A DNA stretch of 64,000 nt from Ilumatobacteraceae bacterium (GTDB taxonomy: Bacteria > Actinomycetota > Acidimicrobiia > Acidimicrobiales > Ilumatobacteraceae): positions 3,497,595-3,561,594 of the forward strand of contig JAWPMO010000001.1 in the NCBI GenBank assembly GCA_033344875.1, given 5' to 3'. This document shows, piece after piece, positions 9,012 through 17,760 of the stretch. The stretch's first letter is position 1; each line of letters opens with the position of its first letter. The position numbers and the translations under genes were made by a program. The notes below the pieces were generated by a model. That model worked only from the letters and a program-made list of their open reading frames with translations, had not been told where the DNA came from and ran no database searches.

Positions 9012-10075
9012 TGCACCGAGCGCTGAACACCAACTTCTGTGAACTGGTCGGTGTCGAGGTCCCGATCGTCCAGACCGGCATGGGTTGGGTGGCGGGTCCG
9101 CGTCTCGTCACGGCCACCGCTCGGGCCGGAGGCCTCGGCATTCTTGCCAGTGCCACGATGACGCTCGACGAAATGACGCGAGCGATCGATGAGGTCGTCT
9201 CGGCGACCGATCGTCCGTTCGGGGTCAACCTGCGTGCCGACTCACCCGACGTCGAGGACCGGATCGACGTGATGATCGGGCGGGGAGTTCGTGTGGCGAG
9301 CTTCGCCCAGGCTCCTCGACGCGATCTGATCGAGCGGCTGCAGGCGAACGGCTTGATCGTGATTCCGTCGATCGGCGCGCGTCGGCACGCCGAGAAGGTG
9401 CTCGAATGGGGGGTCGACGCCGTCCTGGTCCAAGGTGGCGAAGGTGGCGGACACACGGGCTCGGTCCCGACGACCATTCTGCTGCCGCAGGTCGTCGACG
9501 CCGTCGCCGGTCGAGTTCCGGTCATCGCGGCCGGGGGTTTCTTCGACGGTCGCGGCCTCGTCGCCGCGCTCGCGTTCGGTGCGGACGCGATTGCGATGGG
9601 AACGCGCTTCTTGCTGACCAGCGATTCGGCCGTTCCCGAGCAGGTCAAGTCGCAGTACCTGAACAGCGGCGTGCTCGATACGGTCGTGACGAAGCAGGTC
9701 GACGGTGTTCCTCATCGGGTGTTGCGGACACCGCTCGTGGAGCAACTCGAGTCGACGGGTGGTCGGCTGCTCAGCGTGCCCATGGCACTTCGCAACGCGA
9801 TCCGGTTTCGTTCGCTCACCGGAATGTCGATGCGTGACATGCTCTCGGAGGGGCGGGCGATGAAGGCCAGCAACGATCTGTCGTGGCTGCAGGTCGTGAT
9901 GGCTGCCAACACACCGATGTTGCTCAAGTCGGCGCTCGTCGATGGTCGTGTCGACGCGGGCGTCATGGCGAGTGGCCAGGTCGTCGGCGTCGTGGACGAC
10001 CTGCCGACCGTCGATGACCTGATCGACCGGATCATGAGCGAGGCCGACGACCTGCTCTCCGGGTGGTCGGGTTGA
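9008..10075 (+). CDS. ipdC: IpdC-like flavin-dependent reductase (nitronate monooxygenase family)
   Basis: TIM-barrel flavoprotein of 355 residues in the NMO/2-nitropropane dioxygenase family. PIVQTGMGWVAGPRL at the N-terminus, QGGEGGGHTG and AAGGFFDGRG in the middle and GADAIAMGTRF mark the FMN and phosphate sites. In mycobacteria IpdC follows ipdAB and reduces a ring-derived acyl-CoA. Gene order makes that role likely here rather than nitronate oxidation. Overlaps ipdB by 4 bp. Confidence 0.86.
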   Translation: MMHRALNTNFCELVGVEVPIVQTGMGWVAGPRLVTATARAGGLGILASATMTLDEMTRAIDEVVSATDRPFGVNLRADSPDVEDRIDVMIGRGVRVASFAQAPRRDLIERLQANGLIVIPSIGARRHAEKVLEWGVDAVLVQGGEGGGHTGSVPTTILLPQVVDAVAGRVPVIAAGGFFDGRGLVAALAFGADAIAMGTRFLLTSDSAVPEQVKSQYLNSGVLDTVVTKQVDGVPHRVLRTPLVEQLESTGGRLLSVPMALRNAIRFRSLTGMSMRDMLSEGRAMKASNDLSWLQVVMAANTPMLLKSALVDGRVDAGVMASGQVVGVVDDLPTVDDLIDRIMSEADDLLSGWSG

Positions 10076-10083
10076 GGAGTGCG

Positions 10084-10542
10084 GTGACCGTGCTCGACGG
10101 CCGTGACGAGGTCATCGCGGCCGTCGGGCAACATCTCGGACACAGTTCTTGGCTCTCGATCGGCGAGGATCGTGTCCGGTTGTTCGCGGAGGCGACGGGC
10201 GACCACCGCGGAGCGGACGCCGCTGGTGAGCACGTCCGAACCGGGTCGCGTGGGCGACCGATGATCCAGGACCATCTGTTGCTGTCGCTGTCGAACCTGT
10301 TCCTCCCGGAGATCCTCGAGGTCCGCGGGTTCACGGCGGGAATCAACACCGGAACCGATGAGGTGCGGTTCGTTTCCGCCGCGCCCGTCGGGAGCACGGT
10401 CAGGGCGGCTGCCGAGATGCTCGATGCGACCGAGCTGCCGGATGGAAACGGCGTCGACACCGTGGTCGGGATCGTCATCGAGGTCGAGGGGGCAGCGGAA
10501 CCGGTGTGCTCGGTCAGGTCGCGTTCACGCTGGTTGTCGTGA
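10084..10542 (+). CDS. MaoC-like hot-dog-fold hydratase
   Basis: 152-residue protein with MaoC dehydratase features: SIGEDRVRLFAEATGDHRGAD and PMIQDHLLLSL resemble the hydratase motif region, with an Asp and a nearby His as in R-hydratase 2. The frame is open back to 10063, but GGAG at 10076-10079 favours GTG at 10084 (or 10090). It follows ipdC by 8 bp and is the last gene of the operon, so it probably hydrates an unsaturated acyl-CoA from ring degradation. A thioesterase-like role cannot be excluded. Confidence 0.78.
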   Translation: MTVLDGRDEVIAAVGQHLGHSSWLSIGEDRVRLFAEATGDHRGADAAGEHVRTGSRGRPMIQDHLLLSLSNLFLPEILEVRGFTAGINTGTDEVRFVSAAPVGSTVRAAAEMLDATELPDGNGVDTVVGIVIEVEGAAEPVCSVRSRSRWLS

Positions 10543-10621
10543 GTCCGGCGCCCTCGGCAGGGCCCCGTGCTTCAGCCACGCCCGATGGGGCGCATGGTTC
10601 ACCCGTCGGCGCAGCGCGTCG

Positions 10622-11326
10622 TCACCGCGGGTCCGGAACGAAGAGATCCGCGTCGGTGTTCGGCAGCCGACGCAGCATCGCGTTCCAGGTCATCGATCGG
10701 TAGTAGCGGTCGTAATCCGCCTGGTTCTGTGCGACTTCGCTCGGTTGCATCGGTGCGCCTCCGGCTGCGACGCAGGCGAGGTGGATGCCGGCCTGTTGCT
10801 CGAACGTGATGGCCTCGACCGTCGCGTTCTCGAGCGTGTCGGAAACGATGAGTACACCGTGGTTCTGCATGATCAGGACGTGAGCGTCCCCGAGGGCTTC
10901 GACCATCGCCGGTCCGTGCGCCGGAGGCAGGACGCCATCGTCCCGGAAGAGTGCCTGGCGTCCGGCGAAGATCGTGGCCCCGGCGTGGTACATGCCGAGC
11001 TCGACGCCGAGCGTCGACAACACGATCGCATTCGGGGAATGTGTATGGATCACCGCTCCGACATCGGGTCGTGCGGCGTAGATGGCCGCGTGGAACTGCA
11101 CGGCCGGAGACGCCTCGCCGTCACCGTCGAGCGTCCGGAGGTCGGGACCGAGCCGAATCACCGAACCGGGAACGGTCTCGACGAAGTACTCGAACGGTGT
11201 CACCCAGAAGCTGTCACCGTCGTCCGCGCGACGACTGACGTGTCCGGCGATCCCGCTGTCGCAGCCGTGACGATGGAGCAGGCGGCGCGAGGCTGCGATG
11301 TGCCACCGAACGTCGGACGTGTTCAT
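10622..11326 (-). CDS. Class II aldolase/adducin family protein
   Basis: 234 residues. Zinc-ligand candidates are the HTHSPNAI His pair and the later MQNHG His, with GHVSRRADDG near the N-terminus, matching fuculose-phosphate aldolase-like folds. Family members are aldolases, epimerases, dehydratases or decarboxylases, and the substrate here is unknown. It reads leftward, convergent with the ipd operon. A TTATCATTG element lies 35 bp upstream, shared with the TauD gene 2 kb away, so control by the neighbouring GntR protein is plausible. Confidence 0.85.
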   Translation of the reverse strand: MNTSDVRWHIAASRRLLHRHGCDSGIAGHVSRRADDGDSFWVTPFEYFVETVPGSVIRLGPDLRTLDGDGEASPAVQFHAAIYAARPDVGAVIHTHSPNAIVLSTLGVELGMYHAGATIFAGRQALFRDDGVLPPAHGPAMVEALGDAHVLIMQNHGVLIVSDTLENATVEAITFEQQAGIHLACVAAGGAPMQPSEVAQNQADYDRYYRSMTWNAMLRRLPNTDADLFVPDPR

Positions 11327-11360
11327 GTCCTGCCTGCGTTCGCCGTGCCAGCCATCAGAT

Positions 11361-11369
11361 TTATCATTG
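11361..11369. promoter_or_regulatory. Candidate GntR box upstream of the aldolase gene
   Basis: TTATCATTG, AT-rich in very GC-rich surroundings, 35 bp upstream of the aldolase start and about 70 bp past the end of the GntR gene. The same 9-mer occurs in reverse complement in the palindrome at 13372-13388. This copy is less symmetrical (TTATCATTGTGATCAT). Confidence 0.45.
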
Positions 11370-11435
11370 TGATCATCGACCCATTATCGGCCAGGAGGCG
11401 TCCGGCGCGCAATCGGGTGATCAGCGCTCGAGCGC

Positions 11436-12227
11436 TCAGGTCGGAGGGCTCGGCAGATGTCGCAGCGGCGCGGCCACCACCAGGCGATGCGGGTCGTTCT
11501 CTTCGACGTAGAACTGTTCGGGCTCGAAGTGGCCCATCGCCATCGTGGCCGCCCCGGCGACGTCTCCCGCCTCGATCAGATCGGTGAGCGTGTCGTGCGC
11601 CGCCACCCCGTCCAGCCGATACTGGCGACTCGGGAAGCGACCCATGTCGTTCACCCGCTCCGCCCAGGTCCTGACGTGGGCGAGCCACAGCGACTCGACC
11701 GCACCGGCGACCGTCGACAACGTCGCGTTCCCGCATCCGCCGATCATGCGCTCGTGGAACACGGCCATCGTGTGGGTGTACGGCAGCGGGTCGTCGATCT
11801 GGCGTCGAGCCTGCTCGTTGCATTCGCGCAGACTCGGGACCAGCACGTCAGCCCGATCCGGCCGTTGAGCACACAATGCCGCACAGTCGGCCTCGAGGCG
11901 TCGGAGTGCCTGGCCGACATCATCGACCGTGATCGACCGAGATTCGAGCACGAGTCCGATGCTGTAGGCCGTGTTGCCCGTCTTGGGTCGGTGGACGATC
12001 GCTCCACCTGTCGCGCCCCGGCGGACCGAGACGAGACCTTCGGTCTCGAGGATCCTGAGCGCTTCACGAATCGTGGGCTTGGACACGCCGAATTCCTGCA
12101 GGAGCCGATCCTGGGACGGCAGCGCGTCGCCGTCCCCCAACTCGCCGGTCAGTATCCGCGCCCGCAATCGATCGGCCGCCATCTCGGCGAGTCGAGGCGC
12201 TCGAAGTGCCTCACCGTCGCTACCCAT
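11436..12227 (-). CDS. GntR family transcriptional regulator, FadR/FCD subfamily
   Basis: 263 residues when started at MGSDGEALRAP (12227); the open frame extends further upstream but without GntR similarity. Residues about 10-75 form a GntR winged helix (ADRLRARILTGELGDG, then SKPTIREALRILETEGLV), and the remainder is an FCD ligand domain with His and Asp residues that may bind a metal plus organic acid. It lies between the aldolase and TauD genes, both of which carry an AT-rich shared element upstream, so it is their likely regulator. Confidence 0.88.
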   Translation of the reverse strand: MGSDGEALRAPRLAEMAADRLRARILTGELGDGDALPSQDRLLQEFGVSKPTIREALRILETEGLVSVRRGATGGAIVHRPKTGNTAYSIGLVLESRSITVDDVGQALRRLEADCAALCAQRPDRADVLVPSLRECNEQARRQIDDPLPYTHTMAVFHERMIGGCGNATLSTVAGAVESLWLAHVRTWAERVNDMGRFPSRQYRLDGVAAHDTLTDLIEAGDVAGAATMAMGHFEPEQFYVEENDPHRLVVAAPLRHLPSPPT

Positions 12228-12378
12228 CAATCTGTCGCATCGCCATTTTGCCTCGTGGAGCCGCCGTCGGTGTCGCAGCCCGCCGCAGCAGCCTAGCCAG
12301 AGCGTGCTCGGTCTGGCCGTGATGTGCACCTCGCTGTCGGAGGCTCCCCGTCCGGTTCGCTCGAACCTGCCCGACGGT

Positions 12379-13233
12379 TCAATCGAGGACGTATCGCTCG
12401 CCGAACTCCATGTTCTCGTCGAGTTCGCGGAGCACGGCGTCACGACCCGTGTCCGCTCGCACATCCATCGAGACCCCGATGATGCCGGCCTCGTGATACG
12501 CCTCGATCCTCGCCGGATTCCGTCCGACGCCGACCACATAGACCGAAAGGGTCTCCGGATCGCGACCGGCGTCGTCCGCCATCGAGCGCAGTGTGCGGAC
12601 GAGCTTCGACACCGGAACTGCTCCTTCGACCGGCATCCACCCGTCGGCCCACTCGACGACGTGTGGGATGGTCGCCTTACCGCCGCCGATCCAGATCGGC
12701 GGATGAGGACGCTGGACCGGCTTGGGCCACTGCCAACTCGGCCCGAACTCGACGTGTTGGCCGCTGAACGAAGCGACCTCGTTGGTCCACAACTCCTTCA
12801 TCGCGAGCGTCTTCTCGCGACCGATCGCTCGTCGTCTGTCGGGATCGACGCCGTGATGACGCATCTCGTCGACGTTCCAACCGAAGCCGACGCCGAGGAT
12901 CAGTCGGCCGTTCGAGACGTGGTCCAGGGTGGAGACCGTCTTGGCAAGGGTGATGGGGTCATGCTGTGTGATCAGGCACACGCCGGTACCGATGTCGAGC
13001 GTGGTCGTCGCAGCAGCAGCAGCTGCGAGGGCGACGAACGGGTCGTGCGATCGTCGGTACTGCTCGGGCAGCTCGGCCTCCGGCTCCATCGGCCAGGCCG
13101 TCTCTCGTCCGGTGGGAATGTGCGTGTGCTCGGGTAGCCACAGTTCGGTGAAGCCTCTCGACTCGGCCGCCCGAGCCATCTCGGCGATGCCGATCGAACG
13201 ATCGGTCAAGAAGCAATTGACGCCGAGACGCAC
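12379..13233 (-). CDS. LLM-class F420-dependent oxidoreductase
   Basis: 284 residues of the luciferase-like monooxygenase fold, TIGR03619-like. LWLPEHTHIP, GTGVCLITQHDP, SNGRLILGVGFGWN and PPIWIGGG are the family hallmarks. Such enzymes use coenzyme F420 or FMN to reduce or oxidise small molecules; the F420 choice is inferred from the lineage. It starts ATG at 13233 and is upstream of the GntR gene on the same strand, with a 151-bp gap, so cotranscription is possible. Confidence 0.87.
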   Translation of the reverse strand: MRLGVNCFLTDRSIGIAEMARAAESRGFTELWLPEHTHIPTGRETAWPMEPEAELPEQYRRSHDPFVALAAAAAATTTLDIGTGVCLITQHDPITLAKTVSTLDHVSNGRLILGVGFGWNVDEMRHHGVDPDRRRAIGREKTLAMKELWTNEVASFSGQHVEFGPSWQWPKPVQRPHPPIWIGGGKATIPHVVEWADGWMPVEGAVPVSKLVRTLRSMADDAGRDPETLSVYVVGVGRNPARIEAYHEAGIIGVSMDVRADTGRDAVLRELDENMEFGERYVLD

Positions 13234-13371
13234 GGATCCTCCTTCGGTCGTTCCCGGATGTTCTCGGAGACCCCGGAATCGGTGCCGACTCGCAGACGTG
13301 TGGAGTTGTGCCGAGCCCGCCTCGACGACCGCACGGTGGATGGTCTCACGATCGACTCCGGTTCTAGATGT

Positions 13372-13388
13372 ATTATTGCAATGATAAT
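13372..13388. promoter_or_regulatory. 17-bp AT-rich palindrome upstream of TauD gene (candidate GntR operator)
   Basis: ATTATTGCAATGATAAT, with ATTAT/ATAAT arms and an inner TTG/CAA dyad. It lies 61 bp upstream of the TauD start and 139 bp upstream of the LLM gene start. It includes CAATGATAA, the reverse complement of the TTATCATTG found at 11361-11369. Spacing fits FadR-type GntR sites. Confidence 0.55.
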
Positions 13389-13448
13389 GTCACCGGCGAG
13401 CGAGGAGTGCCGCTGCGGCGCGAATCAGTGAGCGAGTGAGAGGATTCC

Positions 13449-14405
13449 ATGAGCGACCAATCCGGGCCCCTCGAAATCGAGAGCGTCAACAGCCGGTTCG
13501 GTTCCCGGGTGACGGGTATCGACTTGCGCGATGGGGTGAGCGACGACACGCGCGACATTCTTCGTGACTTGCTCTGGGAGCGTGGCGTGTTGGTGTTTCC
13601 TGGCCAGGTGCTCACGCGAGACGAGCAACTCGACTTCACTGGGATCTTCGCCGAGCCGGCCCCCCAACCCGTACGGAGTTTTCTCGGCGGGAACGACTGC
13701 ATCACCGTCATCGACCCGCAATACGTCGACGGCTCGGCCGTCGACTCGTCCGACCACGTCGCGCCGGTCGCCCGGTTTCCCGAGTTCGAGGGTTGGCACA
13801 GCGACAGCACGTTCGCACGCGACATCAACGCCGTGGCGACGCTGCGAGCGGAGGTCACGCCGCCGGTCGGTGGGGACACCTGCTTCGCCAGCATGGCCGC
13901 GGCCCATGACGACCTCTCTCCGATGCTTCGCGACTGGCTCGGCAGTTGTGAGGCGCTCCACTGGTACCCGCCATATTTCATCAGCGCTTTCAAGTTCCAT
14001 CTGTACGGCGCTGACGCTGAGGAGCGGTTCGTCGAGCGCTATCAACCCTGGCGCCATCCCGTGGTCGTGCGGCACCCGGAGACCGGACGCCGATCTCTGT
14101 TCGTCAACCCCGTCTACACCACCGAGATCGTCGGCCTCGCGCAGGCGGAGAGCCGTGAGCTCCTGACGTTCCTGTTCCGGCATGCGACGTCCAGCGAGTA
14201 TGTGTATCGACACCACTGGACACCGAACGACCTCGTCATCTGGGACGAACTGTCGATGATCCACCTCGCCCCGCAGGACTTTGCGCCCCACCAGCGGAGG
14301 ATGGTCCGCGCGACCGGCGGCGTGATCGAGCCGGAGGCGGCCTCCGGGATCGTCAGAAGCGACCAGCACAGCCACCTCGTTCGGGTCCCGGTCACAGCTC
14401 GCTAG
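13449..14405 (+). CDS. TauD/TfdA family Fe(II)/2-oxoglutarate dioxygenase
   Basis: 318 residues. The iron ligands are visible as WHSDSTF (His-x-Asp) and the distal His in LAPQDFAPHQRRM, with the following Arg residues positioned for 2-oxoglutarate. FGSRVTGIDLRDG at the start and WERGVLVFPGQ are typical of the family, which includes taurine, 2,4-D and alkylsulfate dioxygenases. Substrate unknown. The AT-rich palindrome at 13372-13388 lies in its promoter region. Confidence 0.9.
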   Translation: MSDQSGPLEIESVNSRFGSRVTGIDLRDGVSDDTRDILRDLLWERGVLVFPGQVLTRDEQLDFTGIFAEPAPQPVRSFLGGNDCITVIDPQYVDGSAVDSSDHVAPVARFPEFEGWHSDSTFARDINAVATLRAEVTPPVGGDTCFASMAAAHDDLSPMLRDWLGSCEALHWYPPYFISAFKFHLYGADAEERFVERYQPWRHPVVVRHPETGRRSLFVNPVYTTEIVGLAQAESRELLTFLFRHATSSEYVYRHHWTPNDLVIWDELSMIHLAPQDFAPHQRRMVRATGGVIEPEAASGIVRSDQHSHLVRVPVTAR

Positions 14406-14703
14406 CTTCTGGCACTGGCCTCTGAGCAGGGTCGCGTCGACGTCGTCGTCGTACCGAGCCGTTCCCCCCGGAGCAGACCATCCGATCGACGATCGTTCGG
14501 CCCATCCGCGCGTTGCGCTCGCCACGACTCGGCCATCCGACGACGCCTCCGTGAGACCGACCGCACGCGTCTCGACCGAACCGAGCGTGCGCAGGACAGC
14601 TCGACGAATGACGACCGAGTGGTCCGGGTAGGGAAATTCCAGGCAACGAAGCGATCTCGGAATCGCTCCCACCCCACGCAGACGACGAAAGGAAGTGATC
14701 TGC
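14406..14703. other. 298-bp intergenic region
   Basis: No supported gene, repeat or hairpin seen. It carries the promoter and leader of the secreted repeat protein, ending in the ribosome site AAAGGAAG at 14688-14695. Confidence 0.5.
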
Positions 14704-16119
14704 ATGAGGCCCACGATGCGCCTCACGATTCCCACTCTGACAGCAACGGCGTTCTTCGCCGGTTCGTCGATCCTGGCCGGACCTGCCGCTCATGCCGGCG
14801 AGTTCCCGCACCGTCCGATCCAGCTGGTCGCCCAGGCCGATCCTGGTGCGCCGCCGATCGAGCGGGGTGAGCGCAGCGAGTTGGCTGCGTGGTGGCAGGA
14901 TCGTTTGAACACGTGGTTGCAGTTGTCGGGTTCGTCGACGGGCCAGATCGTGGTCGATGGTTGGTATGGCCCGAACACCGAGGCGGCGACCCTGGAGTTC
15001 CAGGAGTCGACCGATGAGGTCCCGGCCGATGGTGTCGTCGACCCCGAAGATCGCGTCGCGTTGGCTGAGGCGATCATGGCGTTGGAGACCGATCCTGGTG
15101 CGCCGCCGATCGAGCGGGGTGAGCGCAGCGAGTTGGCGGCGTGGTGGCAGGATCGTTTGAACACGTGGTTGCAGTTGTCGGGTTCGTCGACGGGCCAGAT
15201 CGTGGTCGATGGTTGGTATGGCCCGAACACCGAGGCGGCGACCCTGGAGTTCCAGGAGTCGACCGATGAGGTGCCGGCCGATGGTGTCGTCGACCCCGAA
15301 GATCGCGTCGCGTTGGCTGAGGCGATCATGGCGTTGGAGACCGATCCTGGTGCGCCGCCGATCGAGCGGGGTGAGCGCAGCGAGTTGGCGGCGTGGTGGC
15401 AGGATCGTTTGAACACGTGGTTGCAGTTGTCGGGTTCGTCGACGGGCCAGATCGTGGTCGATGGTTGGTATGGCCCGAACACCGAGGCGGCGACCCTGGA
15501 GTTCCAGGAGTCGACCGATGAGGTCCCGGCCGATGGTGTCGTCGACCCCGAAGATCGCGTCGCCCTCCATGACGCGATCGTTGCCCTGGGCGGCAGCTCG
15601 CCGATCGACGACGGGGCCGATGACGGGACCGACGACGGGGCCGATGATTCACTCCCCAGCGGCGAGTTCTCGGCCGACGACACGTCTGCGGAGGGCACGG
15701 CCACGCTCACCGCTCAGCTCTCCGACGTGACGACCGCCGCGCGGCAGGTCGGCGACCGGATCGAGTTCACGTTCGGCGCCGGTGACGCCAGCGGCACGGT
15801 CGGCTACGAGATCGGCTACGTCGACGAGGCACCGGCGGGTGCGTCGGGCGAACCGGTCGAGGTCGATGGCGACGCCCTGCTCCAGGTGGTGTTGCGGCCG
15901 GCCGCCGGCTACGACCCGGCGACGGGATCGGAGACGTACACCGGCCCCGACCGTGTCACGTTCGACGAGTCGCTCGTCATCAGCGAGGCGGTCCTCGTCG
16001 TGGACTTCGAAGGTGTGATGACCTGGGTCATCGGGACTCGAAGCGAGGCGCCGTTCAGGGTGGCCAGCTCGGAGGACCCGACCCGGGTCGTGGTCGAGAT
16101 CTCTCACGAGACGGACTGA
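14704..16119 (+). CDS. Secreted protein with three identical peptidoglycan-binding repeats and an AMIN-like domain
   Basis: 471 residues if started at ATG 14704, preferred over GTG 14695 because AAAGGAAG is 8 bp upstream. Residues 1-34 are a Sec signal peptide ending AAHA. Three 84-residue repeats follow (about 46-297), each with a PG_binding_1 core: AAWWQDRLNTWLQ, then VDGWYGPNTEAATLEFQ. A short Asp/Gly linker precedes a C-terminal AMIN-like domain (YEIGYVDEAPAGASGEPVEV, then MTWVIGTRSEAPFRV), which in other exported proteins binds cell-wall or surface polymers. No catalytic domain is visible, so it is probably a wall-anchored adaptor. Nearly identical DNA repeats imply recent duplication or ongoing copy-number change. 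Confidence 0.85.
   Translation: MRPTMRLTIPTLTATAFFAGSSILAGPAAHAGEFPHRPIQLVAQADPGAPPIERGERSELAAWWQDRLNTWLQLSGSSTGQIVVDGWYGPNTEAATLEFQESTDEVPADGVVDPEDRVALAEAIMALETDPGAPPIERGERSELAAWWQDRLNTWLQLSGSSTGQIVVDGWYGPNTEAATLEFQESTDEVPADGVVDPEDRVALAEAIMALETDPGAPPIERGERSELAAWWQDRLNTWLQLSGSSTGQIVVDGWYGPNTEAATLEFQESTDEVPADGVVDPEDRVALHDAIVALGGSSPIDDGADDGTDDGADDSLPSGEFSADDTSAEGTATLTAQLSDVTTAARQVGDRIEFTFGAGDASGTVGYEIGYVDEAPAGASGEPVEVDGDALLQVVLRPAAGYDPATGSETYTGPDRVTFDESLVISEAVLVVDFEGVMTWVIGTRSEAPFRVASSEDPTRVVVEISHETD
14839..15594 (+). repeat. Three tandem 252-bp in-frame repeats
   Basis: Units at 14839-15090, 15091-15342 and 15343-15594, each encoding 84 residues with a peptidoglycan-binding motif. Units 1 and 2 differ at only a few bases (for example gaggtcccg versus gaggtgccg and ttggctgcg versus ttggcggcg). 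Unit 3 matches until about 15562 and then diverges into the linker. Confidence 0.97.
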
Positions 16120-16138
16120 CGAGGTCCCTCTCGGGAGG

Positions 16139-16169
16139 CGCCGGGCCGAGCGACTCGCTCGGCCCGGCG
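16139..16169. terminator. Strong bidirectional hairpin terminator
   Basis: A 14-bp perfect GC stem (core CCGGGCCGAGCG at 16141-16152 pairing with 16156-16167) with a 3-nt loop, in the 97-bp gap between two convergent genes. No T tract, as is common in GC-rich actinobacteria. Confidence 0.8.
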
Positions 16170-16216
16170 AAGGTCACCCCGTCCGGATCGGCCGGGCTCT
16201 CGGGTCCGCACGCACT

Positions 16217-17743
16217 TCATCCACCCGTGAGGGGGCCCAACATCGGCCGTGAGGCCCCGGTGACCCAGCGGTGTCCGGTCTCGCGCCGTTCCGATCGGGT
16301 AGCGAAGCGGTAGTCGACGATCCGCGCCCGCACCATCGTCGGGGGTCGACCGTCGAACGGATCGTGGGCGAGCAGGGCCAGTGTCGCAGGATCAGCCTCC
16401 AGCAGCCGATCGACGAAGCGTTCGAACCAGGCGCTGCCGTAGCGCGGCGACAGCGCGAGGAACCACATCAGCCAGTCGAGCCGGAGGTGGTACGGAGCGA
16501 ACTGTCCGGGCCGACGATCCGGGTCGGTCGGTTTGCCACGGAACTCGTAGGCCTGCCACGTCTCGCCGTCGACGGAGCCTTCGACGACCACCTCGCGCCG
16601 GTGTCGGGTGATGCTGCCGAACGCGCCGTAGGAGTTGACCACGTGATACGGGTTGTAGGAGAAGTTCATCCGCTGATCGGGGCTGAACAGGTTCAGCAGC
16701 GGTCGCCAACTCAAGATCACCACGCCGACGGCGAACGCCAGGGCCAGCCATTCGAACCACGTCGCCGACGCCGGTTGTGTGCCGACCGAGATGCCCACGG
16801 CGTCGAACCAGCTGTCGGGAATTGCTGCGAATCCGAGGATCAGGGTGACGAAGTTGAGCCATGCGTAGTTCCCCGACAGCATCAGGTAGCACTGCGTCAC
16901 GATGATCAGCGCCGCCCCGATGCCCGCGATCGGCTGCGGGAAGAACAGCGCCCAGGGCGCCACGAGTTGCGCAACGTGGTTGGAGCCGGTCTCGATGCGA
17001 TGGAACCACGTGGGAAGCAGGTGGAAGGTGCGCGAGGTGGGGCTCGGCATCGGTTGGGTCTCGTGGTGGTAGTCGAGGCAGGTGAGGTTGCGCCAGCAGG
17101 CGTCGCCGCGCATCTTGATCATCCCTGCGCCGAATTCGACGCGGAACAGCAGCCACCGCAGCACGAACAGCGTGACGATCGGGGTGGCGACCTGTGCGTT
17201 GCCGAGAAACGCCACGCACAGCCCGGCCTCGAGGAGCAGCGACTCCCATCCGAAGCCGTAGAACGTCTGGCCGACGTTGACCACCGACAGATAGAGCGCC
17301 CACAGCACCAACCACCCGACGAGTGCGGCCCAGACGGGCACGGCGTCGAAGCCGCCGGACAACGCCGCCGTCGCCAGCACGACACCGGTCCACCCGATCG
17401 CCGCCGCCAGCGAATCGGAGTAGTGCCACTGGAACAGGCTCGGAGCTCGGCGAAAGTCGACTCGTTCCAGATAGCGCGGCACGGGCATCAGCCCCTGCTC
17501 GCCGAGCAGCGGACGGAACTGATCGAGCACGTTCACGAAGGCGAGCAGGTACGTGAGCGCCACCCCACGCTGGAGCACGATCCGAGCGACGTCGTACTCG
17601 CCGGTCGTCACCCAGTCCACAGGCGGAACCTTCCGGCGTCGGGTGATTCGTCGCGATCGCCGCGATCGTTCGTGTGATCGTGCGTCATGGGAACCGGATA
17701 CCCGATTCGGCTCGTCATGATGCGATCCGCTCCGCGACGCCAC
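16217..17743 (-). CDS. Lipase maturation factor-like membrane protein
   Basis: Up to 508 residues; the first 40 are polar and Arg-rich, so the true start may lie nearer VPPVDWVTTGEYDVAR. At least seven hydrophobic segments follow. FGWESLLLEAG, EFGAGMIKMRGD, CLDYHHETQPMPSP and NYAWLNFVTLILG are the signature stretches of the lipase maturation factor family (LMF1 in animals, an ER protein needed for lipase folding). Bacterial members are common in actinobacteria but their role is not settled. It reads towards the terminator at 16139 and sits 17 bp downstream of the HtrA-like gene, so the two may be cotranscribed. Confidence 0.85.
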   Translation of the reverse strand: MASRSGSHHDEPNRVSGSHDARSHERSRRSRRITRRRKVPPVDWVTTGEYDVARIVLQRGVALTYLLAFVNVLDQFRPLLGEQGLMPVPRYLERVDFRRAPSLFQWHYSDSLAAAIGWTGVVLATAALSGGFDAVPVWAALVGWLVLWALYLSVVNVGQTFYGFGWESLLLEAGLCVAFLGNAQVATPIVTLFVLRWLLFRVEFGAGMIKMRGDACWRNLTCLDYHHETQPMPSPTSRTFHLLPTWFHRIETGSNHVAQLVAPWALFFPQPIAGIGAALIIVTQCYLMLSGNYAWLNFVTLILGFAAIPDSWFDAVGISVGTQPASATWFEWLALAFAVGVVILSWRPLLNLFSPDQRMNFSYNPYHVVNSYGAFGSITRHRREVVVEGSVDGETWQAYEFRGKPTDPDRRPGQFAPYHLRLDWLMWFLALSPRYGSAWFERFVDRLLEADPATLALLAHDPFDGRPPTMVRARIVDYRFATRSERRETGHRWVTGASRPMLGPLTGG

Positions 17744-17760
17744 GCGGGCGGGTCCTCGCC

